Shown one piece after another: positions 45,777 to 56,315 of a DNA stretch of 59,901 bases. Both the position numbers and the translations under genes were made by a program. Position 1 is the first letter of the stretch; each line of letters opens with the position of its first letter. The DNA comes from Belliella filtrata (GTDB taxonomy: Bacteria > Bacteroidota > Bacteroidia > Cytophagales > Cyclobacteriaceae), in NCBI RefSeq assembly GCF_022549775.1, contig NZ_JAKZGP010000027.1, positions 1 to 59,901 on the forward strand, read 5' to 3'. Under the pieces are notes generated by a model that made no database searches, had not been told where the DNA came from, and was given only the letters and a program-made list of their open reading frames with translations.

Positions 45777-45911
45777 TTTGGCCGTTACCTACCTTGGTGG
45801 GGCTGTTTTTTCGTTTCATTCTTCTCAATAAGGGAAGATTTTTTGTTGGTCAAAGCAGTAGAAATTCTTGAAATTAAAAAGGATAACCTCAAGTTCTCTC
45901 ACAGTTGTTAT

Positions 45912-45953
45912 AGAAAATATCCAACCCAGACTATAGGCTGGGTAGTATTTTCT
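45912..45953. repeat. imperfect inverted repeat after the tra operon
   Basis: AGAAAATA and AACCCAG pair with CTGGGT and TATTTTCT around a short ACTATAG loop with small bulges. It may be a second terminator or a remnant structure. Confidence 0.5.
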
Positions 45954-46902
45954 CTGACAGCCTTGCCCGCTTTATCCATCACACCGCATGTTGACTGCCC
46001 AACGGTTAAAAGTAGATGAAGCTGTGTTGCAGTGTTGATTGACCCTAAATAATTTTACCTTGAAACCTGTCTGTTCTTTGTTGATCAGGAAGGGGATATC
46101 TAGCAAGTTTGGAGTTATTTTTTTTCTTTCAGTTCTTGGTAGCATTTGGTGGGTTCGCAGAATCAAGCAATCGAGTTGGTCGAAATTATAAATAGACTTT
46201 TTTCTTGTCATCGATTAGAAAGGTTCAGCATCAGTATAATTGATAGAGCTTTGAAAAAGTGAGATGAATAGGGGAGAGGTAAGTAAAAATCAGCCGCAGA
46301 TCAGCTTTTCAACATAGAACGAAACTCCTGAGATCATTTTTAATTAGGTTATTCGAGAGTGCGGGAAGTTGTCGATGCTTGCAAAATGACTTTCTTATTT
46401 TCTTCTCATTAATTCCAGTACAAATATCGGCTTAGGGCTGCTGAAGCGCTCCATAAGACTACGGCATAATGTCCTGTTTCGTCCCTCAACATGCCACCCT
46501 TCGGGACTTATTCCGTTTCCTTTTGGGCTTGATTCCCCTAAGCCAGAGGAAGTACCATAATTAATTTCTAATCCTTTAAACGAATTTGTTATGGAAACTT
46601 CAAAAAACATCATTGCTCCAAAAGTTGCTGAAATTGAGTTGGTCTACAAGACTAAAGTAAAAGCAACTGACAGACCAAAAATCACTCACTCGGATGATGC
46701 CAAAACCATCCTTATGGAGAATTGGGACACCGATAAAATTGAATTTATAGAACAGTTCAAAGTGATGTATCTCAACCGCAATAGCAAAGTGACTGGAATT
46801 GTTGAAATCTCCACCGGTGGGACTTCTGCAACGATTGTGGATGTCAAACTGATTTATGCAGGAGCTTTGAAAGCCAATGTTTCATCTATTATTATAGCTC
46901 AT

Positions 46903-47311
46903 TATGCAAAGTATTTATTTATGTAAAGTAACATGCGATTACCATGCTTAGAATGACGTAGACCAACAAATACCCACATGCCACTTTACATAATACTATA
47001 CTGCCGATAGCCTTTTGAATTCATAAAGTAGCGAACCCGCCGCCAGATCTTCTGGTACTGTTCAATAGCAGGAGGTAAAAATTCTGTTGTGAATCAAGAT
47101 AGCCAGCCACCTTTCCGGTCAGGATGTTGAGATCCCTAATTTGTTCTTACATATTGCAATGAGTTTAAGTGAATATTGCAATACTATCCAAGAATATTAT
47201 GTAAAGTAAATAGTGAGCAGTATTCTGAAAATGAGGCAATTATCTACATCGTTTTACATAAGTATTTACTTTACATAATGGGCTTTATGTAAAGCTTTAC
47301 ATAAAGCCCAT
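46903..47311. mobile_element. 409-bp insert of inverted 11-mers, MITE-like or Xer-recombination module
   Basis: The 11-mer TTATGTAAAGT or its complement recurs at 46919, 46983, 47197 and 47268, with variants at 46902, 47251, 47285 and 47294. Neighbouring copies lie exactly 6 bp apart, as at 46902/46919 and 47251/47268/47285. The right end contains a 30-bp perfect palindrome at 47280-47309. CAT is repeated at both borders (46900-46902 and 47309-47311). No coding capacity is visible. It interrupts radC. Confidence 0.75.
47268..47295. promoter_or_regulatory. 28-bp dif-like site inside the radC insert
   Basis: Arm ACTTTACATAA (47268-47278), 6-bp centre TGGGCT and arm TTATGTAAAGC (47285-47295) give an 11-6-11 layout with inverted arms, as at XerC/XerD dif sites. 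From memory the Bacillus subtilis dif right arm TTATGTAAACT differs at one or two positions. Whether Xer acts here is untested. Confidence 0.45.
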
Positions 47312-47456
47312 AACCATCCTTCTGGAAATCTTCAACCAAGTCACCAAGATATCAGGCTAACCCAAAAGCTAAAAAAAGCAGGAGAAATCCTTGATATTTC
47401 TATTATAGATCAAATAATCATTACAAAGGATAACGGATACTTTTCATTTGCAGATG

Positions 47457-47478
47457 AAGGGCTTATATAGCCCTTTTT
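47457..47478 (+). terminator. terminator overlapping the radC stop codon
   Basis: AAGGGCT, loop TATAT, AGCCCTT and a T-run. The stop TAG lies in the loop and right arm. The structure ends the interrupted radC transcript. Confidence 0.85.
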
Positions 47479-47747
47479 TTGGTCGAAGAAATAAACTAAC
47501 TGAAATGGTAAAGCATGCATTTGAATAGATTAAAAAAAAAGAAGTTTCGTTTTCTCCTCAAATTAGCCAAATAATTGTCATCAAAAAATGACTGATAGAA
47601 GAAAGAGAGAAGTTTTTTGCACCAAATTTGATGGCTTTTCTGCAATTGGAGAAATACTCACTTACTCTTTGAAAGTGTTAGGATTGTAATTGTGTTACTG
47701 CATAATAATCCCGCAGGATTTGCAGTCCTCTGGCTTTACTTATACAT

Positions 47748-49547
47748 CTACTGTTTTTTCAGTGTGAACCAAAAAACTGAGCCCTTTCCTTCTTCACTCT
47801 GCACACCTATTTGGCCATCCATTGCTGTTATGAATTCCTTGCTAATAGCTAATCCAAGCCCTGATCCATTGTTTTTATTGCCAGGAACTCTATAGTATTT
47901 TTCAAAAAGCTTTTCTTTAAATTCTGAGGGAATACCTTTTCCTTGATCTACTACTTCAAATTTTAAATTGTCTCCAAAGTATTCTTTACAAATCAGCCTG
48001 ATCGTTGAGTTTTCATTGGAATATCTAATTGCATTTGACAGTAGGTTTACAAGTACCCAAGTCACTTTATTGGAGTCTCCCAATACAAGAGAATTATCTT
48101 CTACACTTGTTAGAATTTCAATGGATTTTTCTTTGGCCTGCAAAAAGAGTGCATTTACTGCATCAGAAATAACTTCGGAAGGATCAAATGCTTCTTTTTC
48201 CAGGGTTATGTTCCCAGTTTCTGCCTGAGTGATATCCAAAAGCTCACTCGTTATCGATAGCAACCTGTTTTTATCTTCCTTCAATCCATCAATTAACTTT
48301 TTTTGTTCAACATTAAGATCTCCAGTTCTATTGTCTGATAGTAGTTTTATTCCAAGACCAATTGAAGATATCGGCGTCTTCAATTCATGGGAAATAGTGG
48401 CAATAAACTGTGTTTTTGCCTTGTCTTTATCACTGAAATCGGTAATATCAGATACTACCACTACATAACCGATATTTACAGGTTGTTGGTTTTCAAATTT
48501 GGGTGAATTAATTGGAATAATTTCTCTTGAAAAAGTCAGCTCTTTCCCATTATGGATTATCTTAACGGTTTTAGGCTTCAGGCTTTCATCTCCACCAAGT
48601 GCGAAGTCTACCGCAAATGATGCGAAAAAATCAATTTTCTGCGCCAAATTTTGAATATGCTCTCCTTTTTTAATATTGTCTCCCAAATTAAACAGTGATT
48701 TGGCATAGTCATTTACAAACAGCAGTCTTTGGTTTTCATCTATTCCAATGATGCCTTCATGCATTTGATTGATGATTGCATCAATACGCTTTTTTTCTGA
48801 AAATAACATGACATAATTTGAAGCCTCGTACTCCTTGAGCTTGACAGCCATATCGTTGAAAGATTTTGCAATTTCTCCTAATTCATTTCCCCCATTGTCA
48901 GGAAGTTGATGATCGTATTTCTTCGCCGATATTGCCTTTATTCCAGCATTTAACTTTTGTAGTGGATCAAAAATTACTTCTGGAAAGCCTATGATAAAAA
49001 TTAAACTTAATATAGAGCCAGTCACTCCTGTTATTGACATGTACAGTATAACCCGTTCTGCCGTTTCATTCGCAATATCATTTTTCTTTAGCAGCGTCTG
49101 AATATTCAATTCATAAATCTTACTAGCCAGGTCTTGGAGGTTACTTGCTTGTGAAATTATTCCTCTCGGGTTAGAGTTTTCATTATTGATACTTTCTTCA
49201 AGGAGTTCTTGTAAAAGCACAAAGCCTCTTTCAAATTCTTTACTTAGTTTATCTTCACCAGGTTCGGTTACATTTTCCATTTGTTTTGAAAGACTTTCCT
49301 GAATAGTTTCCATAGAGGTATTCACTTTGTTTTTACCAATGATATCTTGGTTATCAGAATTGGCAATTAATACATCCAAAGAAGATTTGATCTGTTGCAT
49401 ATAATCCAAGGTTCTAAAATTATCTTGAATGATAGACTTAGAGTCATCTGCAAGTTGTCTGACGAAAATCGACCCCAATCCTGAAAGCAGAACTATAAGA
49501 AGAAATAGAAAGCCGAATGCAAAATATAATCTGGTTTTAAGTTTCAT
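47748..49547 (-). CDS. sensor histidine kinase of the kdp operon
   Basis: The 599-residue protein has two membrane helices (near residues 7-30 and 166-190) bounding a ~130-residue sensor domain, then a HAMP linker (residues about 190-245), a PAS-like domain (about 255-365), a HisKA box with ISHELKTP and an ATPase domain with DQGKGIPSEFKEKLFEKYYR and GSGLGLAISK. In Bacteroidota KdpD is split in two; this is the kinase half. It follows the KdpD sensor gene by 12 bp and is the last gene of the operon. No KdpE is seen; the partner could be the NtrC-type regulator at 57961. Confidence 0.9.
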   Translation of the reverse strand: MKLKTRLYFAFGFLFLLIVLLSGLGSIFVRQLADDSKSIIQDNFRTLDYMQQIKSSLDVLIANSDNQDIIGKNKVNTSMETIQESLSKQMENVTEPGEDKLSKEFERGFVLLQELLEESINNENSNPRGIISQASNLQDLASKIYELNIQTLLKKNDIANETAERVILYMSITGVTGSILSLIFIIGFPEVIFDPLQKLNAGIKAISAKKYDHQLPDNGGNELGEIAKSFNDMAVKLKEYEASNYVMLFSEKKRIDAIINQMHEGIIGIDENQRLLFVNDYAKSLFNLGDNIKKGEHIQNLAQKIDFFASFAVDFALGGDESLKPKTVKIIHNGKELTFSREIIPINSPKFENQQPVNIGYVVVVSDITDFSDKDKAKTQFIATISHELKTPISSIGLGIKLLSDNRTGDLNVEQKKLIDGLKEDKNRLLSITSELLDITQAETGNITLEKEAFDPSEVISDAVNALFLQAKEKSIEILTSVEDNSLVLGDSNKVTWVLVNLLSNAIRYSNENSTIRLICKEYFGDNLKFEVVDQGKGIPSEFKEKLFEKYYRVPGNKNNGSGLGLAISKEFITAMDGQIGVQSEEGKGSVFWFTLKKQ

Positions 49548-49559
49548 GTCATTTTACTT

Positions 49560-50753
49560 TTATGTCACTACGATCAGGTCAATATCTGTTGGTGCGATCA
49601 ATTTTACCAATTCTCGAAAGTGGTTTTTACTTGTGAAAGTTCTGCAAAAACTCTGATTTGGCCTTCCGATCACAATATTGGTTGCTAGATTTTCAATTGA
49701 AGCCTCAAATAGTATCTCAGCAACATTTTTTTTGATGGTAGGAACTGTAGTTGCCCCTTCTTGAACAAGTTGCAATTTATCAGGGATCACTTCTTTAGAA
49801 TTTTTTTCACCTGCAGCGTAAATAAATACTTTTGCACCCAAAGTATTTGCAAGCTTAAAATTAGCAAGTAATTTGGTTTGTTTTCTACTATCAATTTTTT
49901 CAAGAGACTCACTTGGCATTTTTACATATACCACATACCATTCAGCATTGTAATTATTTGCCAAACGGGCAGTTTTTCTGATGACTTTCCGTGCGATGAC
50001 ATCATTGGTACTGATGCATGCCATAAAGCGCTCTACTACACTGGCTTTCTTCTGTTGGACGAAACTAATTTTCTGCTCCAAGTTTTTGGCTACTTGAAGC
50101 AATGCCAACTCCCTGAGTTGAAGTATTTTTTCAGACTGGAAAAAGTTATCCAATGCTTGTTGAATTTTCGGGCCTTTATATATTTTCCCATCTTTTAACC
50201 TTTTGATCAAATCTTCTGCCGGTAGGTCTATGCTTACCACTTCATCAGCTTTCTTCAAAAAAACATCTGGAATTCGTTCCGAAACCTCGATTCCACTAAG
50301 CTGAAACACTTTGTCATTTAAACTTTCCAGGTGCTGTACATTAAATGCAGTGATGACATGGATGCCAGCATCGATCAAATCCTGTACATCTTCCCACCTT
50401 TTCTGATTCGTGCATCCCGGGATATTGGTGTGTGCCAGTTCATCGACAATCACTATAGAAGGCTTTTTCTCCAAAATGGACTCAAGGTCCATTTCCTTTA
50501 GGTTTTTACCTTTATAAAACACCTCTTTCAATGGAATCTGTGGTAATCCATGAACCAAGGCTTCTGTTTCAGGTCTTCCATGTGTTTCTATAAATCCTAT
50601 TTGCACATCAACTCCCGCACTCAGTAATTCATGAGCCTCTTGGAGCATTCTGTAAGATTTTCCAACCCCAGCGATCATGCCTATATAGACTTTCAATCTG
50701 CCTTTTTTAGACTTCTTGATCAGTTGAAGAAAATAGTCTGGGTTACTTCCCAT
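49560..50753 (-). CDS. kdpD: KdpD N-terminal sensor half (KdpD + USP domains)
   Basis: The 397-residue protein has the KdpD domain with a P-loop GMIAGVGKS (26-33) and the motif IVIVDELAHTNIPG, then a universal-stress-protein-like domain (about 245-360). It lacks the membrane segments and kinase of the full KdpD, which is supplied by the next gene. Such split KdpD is typical of Bacteroidota. It senses potassium or ATP state for the Kdp operon. Confidence 0.93.
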   Translation of the reverse strand: MGSNPDYFLQLIKKSKKGRLKVYIGMIAGVGKSYRMLQEAHELLSAGVDVQIGFIETHGRPETEALVHGLPQIPLKEVFYKGKNLKEMDLESILEKKPSIVIVDELAHTNIPGCTNQKRWEDVQDLIDAGIHVITAFNVQHLESLNDKVFQLSGIEVSERIPDVFLKKADEVVSIDLPAEDLIKRLKDGKIYKGPKIQQALDNFFQSEKILQLRELALLQVAKNLEQKISFVQQKKASVVERFMACISTNDVIARKVIRKTARLANNYNAEWYVVYVKMPSESLEKIDSRKQTKLLANFKLANTLGAKVFIYAAGEKNSKEVIPDKLQLVQEGATTVPTIKKNVAEILFEASIENLATNIVIGRPNQSFCRTFTSKNHFRELVKLIAPTDIDLIVVT

Positions 50754-50806
50754 GGGTTAGGATGATTTGTAAAGCCCATCCCAGTTAAGGGATGGGTCTT
50801 GTTGAT

Positions 50807-51901
50807 TTATGGAATTGTAATGGCTAAAGAACCAATCAAAAGGGTATTTCCTCTGACTAGTTCACTGTCTTTTTCGAAATTAGGACTGGCATTTTGTAAA
50901 TGCCTTCCTTCAATTCGGAATAGTATATTGTCTGTTATTTTTCTGTCTATATTGATCGAAAAACCTGTAGTCTTAAATCCTGCGGGAGAAAATGAAGATA
51001 TGATCACCCCTTTTTCATCTTGGTAATATTCACTTCTCAAAGCCATTCCCCAATTTTCATTGAAGTCAACTCTTAAAATCCCTACTGGAGAAAACCATTG
51101 TTCGAATGCTCTTTCATCTCCTACAGCTACTATTGAAGATGATTCTTCTTGGATTCCATAATCAAAACCCAATATCAACCCAACTTTTTGAGACACTTGA
51201 AGCTGTGCATACAGGTTATTGAAATAACGCATTCTTTTGTCTTCTTGAGGAAAATCATTGCCAATAAATGTACTCCAGTTAAACGTGAGTTTATCATTTG
51301 GTGTATGGGTTACCCTGGTGCCAAAAGCTGGTGAAGTATTTCCAGGCAATCTTTGTATTCGCTGCCAGCCATTGAAAATACCTCCTTCAAACTCCCATTT
51401 TTCATTGGGAGTATATGTCAGTTTGGCCCCGGAAAGGAAATATGGTGAATTTTCGGCGAGCAAGCTTCTTGTCAAGGTATAGTTCTGGGCTGAAATTGCA
51501 GACTCAAAACCTATATGGGAAGCAAATATACCTGCATCTATCCATAGTTTTCTTTCTTTGTCCAAGGCCAAACCAATGTTTGCCTCAAATACATTTTTCA
51601 GCAAATCCTGCTCCGCAGCAAGATTGTACTGAGCGTATGTTCCTACCATGAGACCTATATTTCCACGATAAAAACCACCATCAATTTCCATGTTTACCAG
51701 TCCCAAATTCAAATTCACTTCATTGTGTCGGGTGTGATTGAAGAGAAAATCGGGTCGCTCATTTGAAAACGGTTGATTAAAATCAAAACCATAATAAACA
51801 TCCACAAAACCGCTGAACTTAATATCTGGTTTTTTGGGATCTTGCGCCATTGCTTGGACGGTTCCCATCAATGCGACAGCAAATAGAATAATTTTTTTCA
51901 T
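50807..51901 (-). CDS. beta-barrel outer-membrane porin of the kdp operon
   Basis: The 364-residue protein has a signal peptide (ending QAMAQ) and a barrel pattern typical of the putative beta-barrel porin-2 group (SGFVDVYYGFDFNQP... to LLIGSLAITIP). Such porins are frequently encoded inside Bacteroidota kdp operons, suggesting ion entry to the periplasm before KdpFABC. It lies between kdpC and kdpD with gaps of 13 and 53 bp. Confidence 0.85.
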   Translation of the reverse strand: MKKIILFAVALMGTVQAMAQDPKKPDIKFSGFVDVYYGFDFNQPFSNERPDFLFNHTRHNEVNLNLGLVNMEIDGGFYRGNIGLMVGTYAQYNLAAEQDLLKNVFEANIGLALDKERKLWIDAGIFASHIGFESAISAQNYTLTRSLLAENSPYFLSGAKLTYTPNEKWEFEGGIFNGWQRIQRLPGNTSPAFGTRVTHTPNDKLTFNWSTFIGNDFPQEDKRMRYFNNLYAQLQVSQKVGLILGFDYGIQEESSSIVAVGDERAFEQWFSPVGILRVDFNENWGMALRSEYYQDEKGVIISSFSPAGFKTTGFSINIDRKITDNILFRIEGRHLQNASPNFEKDSELVRGNTLLIGSLAITIP

Positions 51902-51914
51902 TTCTACAGTTGGT

Positions 51915-52490
51915 TTAATTATTTGTCAAGGATGGGCTGATATTGTCCAATGCCATATTCAATTTCAATACATTAACAAGGTCTTTTGGACCAAAAAGCC
52001 CTAATAATGCTGCTTCTTTATGATCAAGGATTAATTGCTTGAGTTGGTCATTGTCCATACTTCTAGCATTGGAAATTCTTTCTGACTGAAAAAGAGCAGA
52101 TTCAAGTGAGATATAAGGGTCTAATCCGCTTCCCGAGGCTGTGACCATATCGATTGGTATTTCAGCTTTTGTTTTTTCAGGATGGCTTTGAAGAATGGAT
52201 TCTATTCGATCAGAAACCTCTTGCAAAAATACTTCATTGGAAGGTCCATAATTGGATCCCCCTGTGCTAGAGGCATCATATTCTACTGCAGAAGGTCTGC
52301 TCCAGAAGTAATTTTCGCTGCTGAATTCTTGTGCGATATTTTCAAAACCCTTAAGCTTGCCCTCAATAATGATTGGTTTGCCATTTGATACATTTGGCAT
52401 CAATTTTCCAACTCCCCAAATAGTCATGGGATATAATACCCCGAAAATCACAAGAGATATAATAATGAATGTTATACTTTGACGTATCAT
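51915..52490 (-). CDS. kdpC: KdpC, potassium-transporting ATPase subunit C
   Basis: The 191-residue protein has the N-terminal membrane helix (SITFIIISLVIFGVLYPMTIWG) and the conserved FWSRPSA, GSNYGPSN and TASGSGLDPYISLESA motifs. It stabilises the KdpFABC complex. Normal length for KdpC. Confidence 0.97.
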   Translation of the reverse strand: MIRQSITFIIISLVIFGVLYPMTIWGVGKLMPNVSNGKPIIIEGKLKGFENIAQEFSSENYFWSRPSAVEYDASSTGGSNYGPSNEVFLQEVSDRIESILQSHPEKTKAEIPIDMVTASGSGLDPYISLESALFQSERISNARSMDNDQLKQLILDHKEAALLGLFGPKDLVNVLKLNMALDNISPSLTNN

Positions 52491-52503
52491 AGAAATTTTG
52501 CTA

Positions 52504-54525
52504 TTAAATAAATAATGAAACTACTAGGTCAATGGCCTTTATACCTATAAATGGAAGAATGACACCACCTAATCCATAGATCAATAAGTTTCTGCTCAGC
52601 AAAGCCGAAGCACCAATCGGTCTGTATTTTGATCCTTTGAGTGCCAATGGAATCAAGGCTGGTATAATCAATGCATTGAAAATCACTGCTGAAAGGATGG
52701 CCGACTCTGGACTGGAAAGCCCCATCAAATCCAGTGCTGCCAATCCAGGGATAGAAGCTGCAAATAGTGCAGGCACAATTGCGAAGTATTTTGCTACATC
52801 ATTTGCAATGGAGAATGTGGTAATGTTTCCACGCGTAATCAAAAGTTGTTTTCCAATTTCAACTACTTCCAGAAGTTTTGTCGGATCTGAATCCAAATCA
52901 ACCATGTTTGCCGCTTCTTTTGCCGCCTGAGTTCCTGAATTCATTGCCACACCGACATCTGCCTGAGCCAATGCAGGGGCATCATTTGTACCATCGCCCA
53001 TCATTGCCACCAACTTGCCTTCCTTTTGCTCATTTTTGATATAATTCATTTTGTCTTCCGGCTTAGCTTCGGCGATGAAATCATCTACTCCAGCCAATTC
53101 AGCAATGAATTTTGCGGTTAATGGGTTATCACCAGTTACCATCACTGTTTTGACACCCATTTTGCGAAGCCTTGCAAACCGCTGCTGGATTCCGGGCTTG
53201 ATAATATCTTCCAATTGAATGACGCCAATGGCATGTTCATTCACAGATACTGCTAGAGGTGTTCCTCCTTTTTCAGCTATTTTGGTTACTTCATTTTCCA
53301 GGAAATCCAAATCAGAAGTACTTGATTTTACAGACCATTTTTTGATGGTGTCCCATGCACCTTTTCGGATCCTGGTACCATCCGGTAGATCAATCCCACT
53401 CATGCGAGTCTCAGCAGAAAAGTCTATGAACCTAGATGATCTGGGTGCCTCATAAGTAGCATTTTCTTTTTTGCGAGCCAATTCTACCACGGACTTTCCT
53501 TCTGGTGTGGTATCGGCAAGGGAACCTAGTACTGAAGCTTTCACCAAGTCTTCCATTGGCACCTCTGGCGCATTGATGAAGGCAGTAGCTTTTCTGTTTC
53601 CAATAGTAATTGTACCTGTTTTATCAAGAAGCAAGACATCTATATCTCCCGCAGTTTCCACTGCTTTTCCAGATTTGGCTATAATATTTGCTTTCAATGC
53701 CCTGTCCATCCCCGCTATTCCTATAGCGGAAAGTAATCCACCAATAGTGGTAGGGATCAAGCAGACGAATAGAGAAACCAAAGCAGCAAGAGACAAGCTT
53801 ACATTGAGAAAATCCGCAAAAGGTTTTAAAGTAACTGTCACGATCAAAAAGACCAGTGTAAATGCCGCCAAAAGAATCGTCAAAGCGATTTCGTTTGGTG
53901 TCTTTTGTCTATTTGCTCCTTCTACCAAAGCAATCATTTTATCCAAAAAACTCTCCCCTGGGTTTGAGCTGACGCTGATCACAATCCTATCGCTCAATAC
54001 TCTGGTGCCACCTATGACCGTATTTTGGTCAGATCCAGCTTCCCTTATAACAGGGGCAGACTCTCCAGTAATGGCTGATTCATCAATAGATGCCAATCCT
54101 TCGACGATTTCACCATCGGCAGGAATGATATCATTTGCTTCACAGACAAACAAATCGCCTTTTTTTAGGGATGCCGAACTTACTACCTCTTCTTTTCCAT
54201 TTGTCAAAAGTCTGGCTGGAGTATCCTGTCTTGTTTTTCGCAGAGTGTCAGCTTGTGCTTTTCCCCTTGCCTCAGCTATAGCTTCAGCAAAATTCCCCAG
54301 CAAGACTGTCAAGAACAATAGCAAGGTGATCGTAAGATTGTACCCAAAGTTTCCCAAGAAATCATTTTGTGAAACCAAAGAGACAACGGTGACAACAAGC
54401 ATGATCAAAGTTCCAAGTTCTACGGTAAACATTACCGGGTTTTTGATCATGTAACTCGGATTGAGTTTTATAAAAGCTTCCTTAAAAGCTTGTGAAGTAT
54501 TGACTTGATTATTTTTATTTTTCAT
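52504..54525 (-). CDS. kdpB: KdpB, P-type ATPase catalytic subunit
   Basis: The 673-residue pump has all family motifs: ITGESAPVI, the phosphorylation site [16 protein letters not shown] and [19 protein letters not shown]. It hydrolyses ATP to drive high-affinity potassium import with KdpA. It lies 11 bp after kdpA and 13 bp before kdpC. Confidence 0.98.
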   Translation of the reverse strand: MKNKNNQVNTSQAFKEAFIKLNPSYMIKNPVMFTVELGTLIMLVVTVVSLVSQNDFLGNFGYNLTITLLLFLTVLLGNFAEAIAEARGKAQADTLRKTRQDTPARLLTNGKEEVVSSASLKKGDLFVCEANDIIPADGEIVEGLASIDESAITGESAPVIREAGSDQNTVIGGTRVLSDRIVISVSSNPGESFLDKMIALVEGANRQKTPNEIALTILLAAFTLVFLIVTVTLKPFADFLNVSLSLAALVSLFVCLIPTTIGGLLSAIGIAGMDRALKANIIAKSGKAVETAGDIDVLLLDKTGTITIGNRKATAFINAPEVPMEDLVKASVLGSLADTTPEGKSVVELARKKENATYEAPRSSRFIDFSAETRMSGIDLPDGTRIRKGAWDTIKKWSVKSSTSDLDFLENEVTKIAEKGGTPLAVSVNEHAIGVIQLEDIIKPGIQQRFARLRKMGVKTVMVTGDNPLTAKFIAELAGVDDFIAEAKPEDKMNYIKNEQKEGKLVAMMGDGTNDAPALAQADVGVAMNSGTQAAKEAANMVDLDSDPTKLLEVVEIGKQLLITRGNITTFSIANDVAKYFAIVPALFAASIPGLAALDLMGLSSPESAILSAVIFNALIIPALIPLALKGSKYRPIGASALLSRNLLIYGLGGVILPFIGIKAIDLVVSLFI

Positions 54526-54536
54526 ATCGTGAATAG

Positions 54537-56234
54537 TTAAAAGGAGAAGAACTCAGCAATTGGTCCCAATGCCATCACAGGGAAAAAAGCAAGAGCTGCC
54601 ACAATCAGGATTACTGAAATCAATACTGCTGCAAATGCTGGTGTTTCCAGTTGAAGGCTACCCGCAGATTCAGGTACACTTTTCTTGATTGCCAGGGATC
54701 CAACAATCGCCAAAGGCCCGATGATTGGTAAAAACCTTCCCAATAGCATTACAATCCCGTTCATGATGTTCCAAAATGGTGTATCATCTCCCAATCCCTC
54801 GAATCCAGAACCGTTATTTGCTGATGAAGAAGTGAATTCATAAAGCATTTCTGAAAGGCCGTGATAGCCTGGGTTATGAATCCATTCACTAGCAAGGGAC
54901 TGGTCAGTGGCTGACAAATAACTCGAAATGGCCGTACCTACAAGAATTAAAAATGGATGTAATATGATGATTAATGCAGCTATTTTCACCTCTCTGGCTT
55001 CGATCTTTTTGCCCATAAATTCAGGTGTACGACCAATCATCAATCCAGCTATGAAAACGGCTACGATGACGAATACAAAGAAATTGATAAAACCTACACC
55101 TACACCTCCATATATTGCATTGATAAACATGTCCAAAAAGAAAATCCCACCTGATAATGGCGTGTGGCTATCATGCATGGAGTTTACCGAGCCGTTGGAA
55201 GTAGCTGTGGTAGATACACCCCAGAGAGATGATGCCGCTGGGCCAAATCTGAGCTCTTTCCCTTCAAGATTTGTAGGATCGGATAATCCAAGTTTTGTGA
55301 ATTCAGGGTTGCCATTCATTTCTTGGCTGATACTTACGGCAACGAAAGCAATAAATAGAGCTGACATCACACCGATAAACAGCAAGGCAAGTTTTTTTCT
55401 TCCTGTATAAAAACCGAATGCAAATACCAATGCCATCGGTATCAATAGAATTGCAACGTTCTCAGCGATATTGGTCAGGTAGTTGGGATTTTCAAAAGGA
55501 TGTGTGGAATTTGGTCCAAAAAACCCACCTCCATTGGTGCCCAGTTGTTTGATGGCTACCATTGGAGCAGCAGGGCCAGCAGCTACCAATTGGATATCTC
55601 CCTCCAGGGTTTCTACCTCCTGTAATCCTTCAAAATTTGTAGGTGTGCCGTTTACCATCAAAATAATAGCTAAGATGATTGATAATGGCAATAAGATCCG
55701 TGTGCAACTTTTGACAAGAAGGTTAAAGAAATTCCCCAAACCTTCGCTTGCCTTATTTTTAAGTCCTTGAAAAAGCAATGCACAGGCAGCTATACCTGTT
55801 CCAGCACTTACAAATTGCAGCCAGCAAAAAACCAATAACTGCGTATAATAAGAAGCTCCAGATTCTCCACTATAGTGTTGGAGGTTGGTGTTCGTAGTAA
55901 AACTAACAGCTGTATTGAATGCCAAAGTAGGTTCCCAATTGCCAAATCCATTTGGATTCCAGAATGGATGCAAAGATTGTAAGGCAAGAAAGAGAAAAGC
56001 CAATATGAAGAAGCCTATATTGATAACAAGCAAAGCTTTCATATTTTCTTTCCAATTAAGACTTTGATCTGGATTTGCACCTGCTATTTTGAAAATCAAT
56101 TTTTCAAGCGGACTCATAAAGTCAGTCCAGACCTTTTCTCCTTTAAATACTTTTACCATATATTTTCCCAATGGCCATGCCAGTAGCAGGGAAAGGAGGA
56201 AAATGAAAATTACGCCTAATATTTCTGTGTTCAT
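54537..56234 (-). CDS. kdpA: KdpA, potassium-binding channel subunit
   Basis: The 565-residue membrane protein contains the four KdpA selectivity segments, such as [27 protein letters not shown] and [11 protein letters not shown]. It starts with [25 protein letters not shown]. It takes up potassium with KdpB. Confidence 0.98.
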   Translation of the reverse strand: MNTEILGVIFIFLLSLLLAWPLGKYMVKVFKGEKVWTDFMSPLEKLIFKIAGANPDQSLNWKENMKALLVINIGFFILAFLFLALQSLHPFWNPNGFGNWEPTLAFNTAVSFTTNTNLQHYSGESGASYYTQLLVFCWLQFVSAGTGIAACALLFQGLKNKASEGLGNFFNLLVKSCTRILLPLSIILAIILMVNGTPTNFEGLQEVETLEGDIQLVAAGPAAPMVAIKQLGTNGGGFFGPNSTHPFENPNYLTNIAENVAILLIPMALVFAFGFYTGRKKLALLFIGVMSALFIAFVAVSISQEMNGNPEFTKLGLSDPTNLEGKELRFGPAASSLWGVSTTATSNGSVNSMHDSHTPLSGGIFFLDMFINAIYGGVGVGFINFFVFVIVAVFIAGLMIGRTPEFMGKKIEAREVKIAALIIILHPFLILVGTAISSYLSATDQSLASEWIHNPGYHGLSEMLYEFTSSSANNGSGFEGLGDDTPFWNIMNGIVMLLGRFLPIIGPLAIVGSLAIKKSVPESAGSLQLETPAFAAVLISVILIVAALAFFPVMALGPIAEFFSF

Positions 56235-56237
56235 GAT

Positions 56238-56315
56238 TTAAAACTTTTCGGGTTTCATAATGGCATAGGTGAGGTATCCAGCAGCCAAAAGGGATGTGAT
56301 TAGAATAAGTATCAT
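56238..56315 (-). CDS. kdpF: KdpF, 25-residue micro-protein
   Basis: The 26-codon frame encodes a single membrane helix (MILILITSLLAAGYLTYAIM then KPEKF). It ends 3 bp before kdpA, and its start overlaps the previous gene by ATGA. That is the location of kdpF in other bacteria, where it stabilises KdpABC. It is too short for usual gene calling. Confidence 0.92.
   Translation of the reverse strand: MILILITSLLAAGYLTYAIMKPEKF

Larger units (their letters stand above)
45587..46590. other. 1-kb region after the tra operon, no firm gene
   Basis: The first ~140 bp carry an open frame that would continue the previous protein after a frameshift (ends at 45725). A UUCG terminator follows at 45751 and an imperfect inverted repeat at 45912-45953 (AGAAAATA, AACCCAG / CTGGGT, TATTTTCT). 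From 45960 to 46590 no credible gene is seen; the sequence before radC contains G/C-rich, C-repeat stretches. Confidence 0.6.
46591..47470 (+). pseudogene. radC: radC (JAB/MPN family) split by a 409-bp insertion
   Basis: The left part 46591-46902 codes the RadC N-terminal half up to SSIIIAH. The right part 47312-47470 codes NHPSGNLQPSHQDIRLTQKLKKAGE... and ends at TAG 47468-47470. Joining the two at CAT restores a single frame of 156 residues with the JAB metal motif HNHPSG. RadC-like JAB proteins of this size are often carried by mobile elements in Bacteroidota. The insertion (46903-47311) shifts the frame, so the gene is inactive unless the insert is removed. Confidence 0.88.

Noticed and set aside
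45972-46211. Reverse-strand open frame of 79 residues after the tra operon
   Set aside because: It is plausible in composition but has no recognised family, no partner and no promoter, so it is not listed as a gene.
47690-47740. Sequence resembling GGATTGCAAATCC-type intergenic repeats of Bacteroidota
   Set aside because: Only one copy is visible in the window and the match is from memory, so it is not listed as a repeat.
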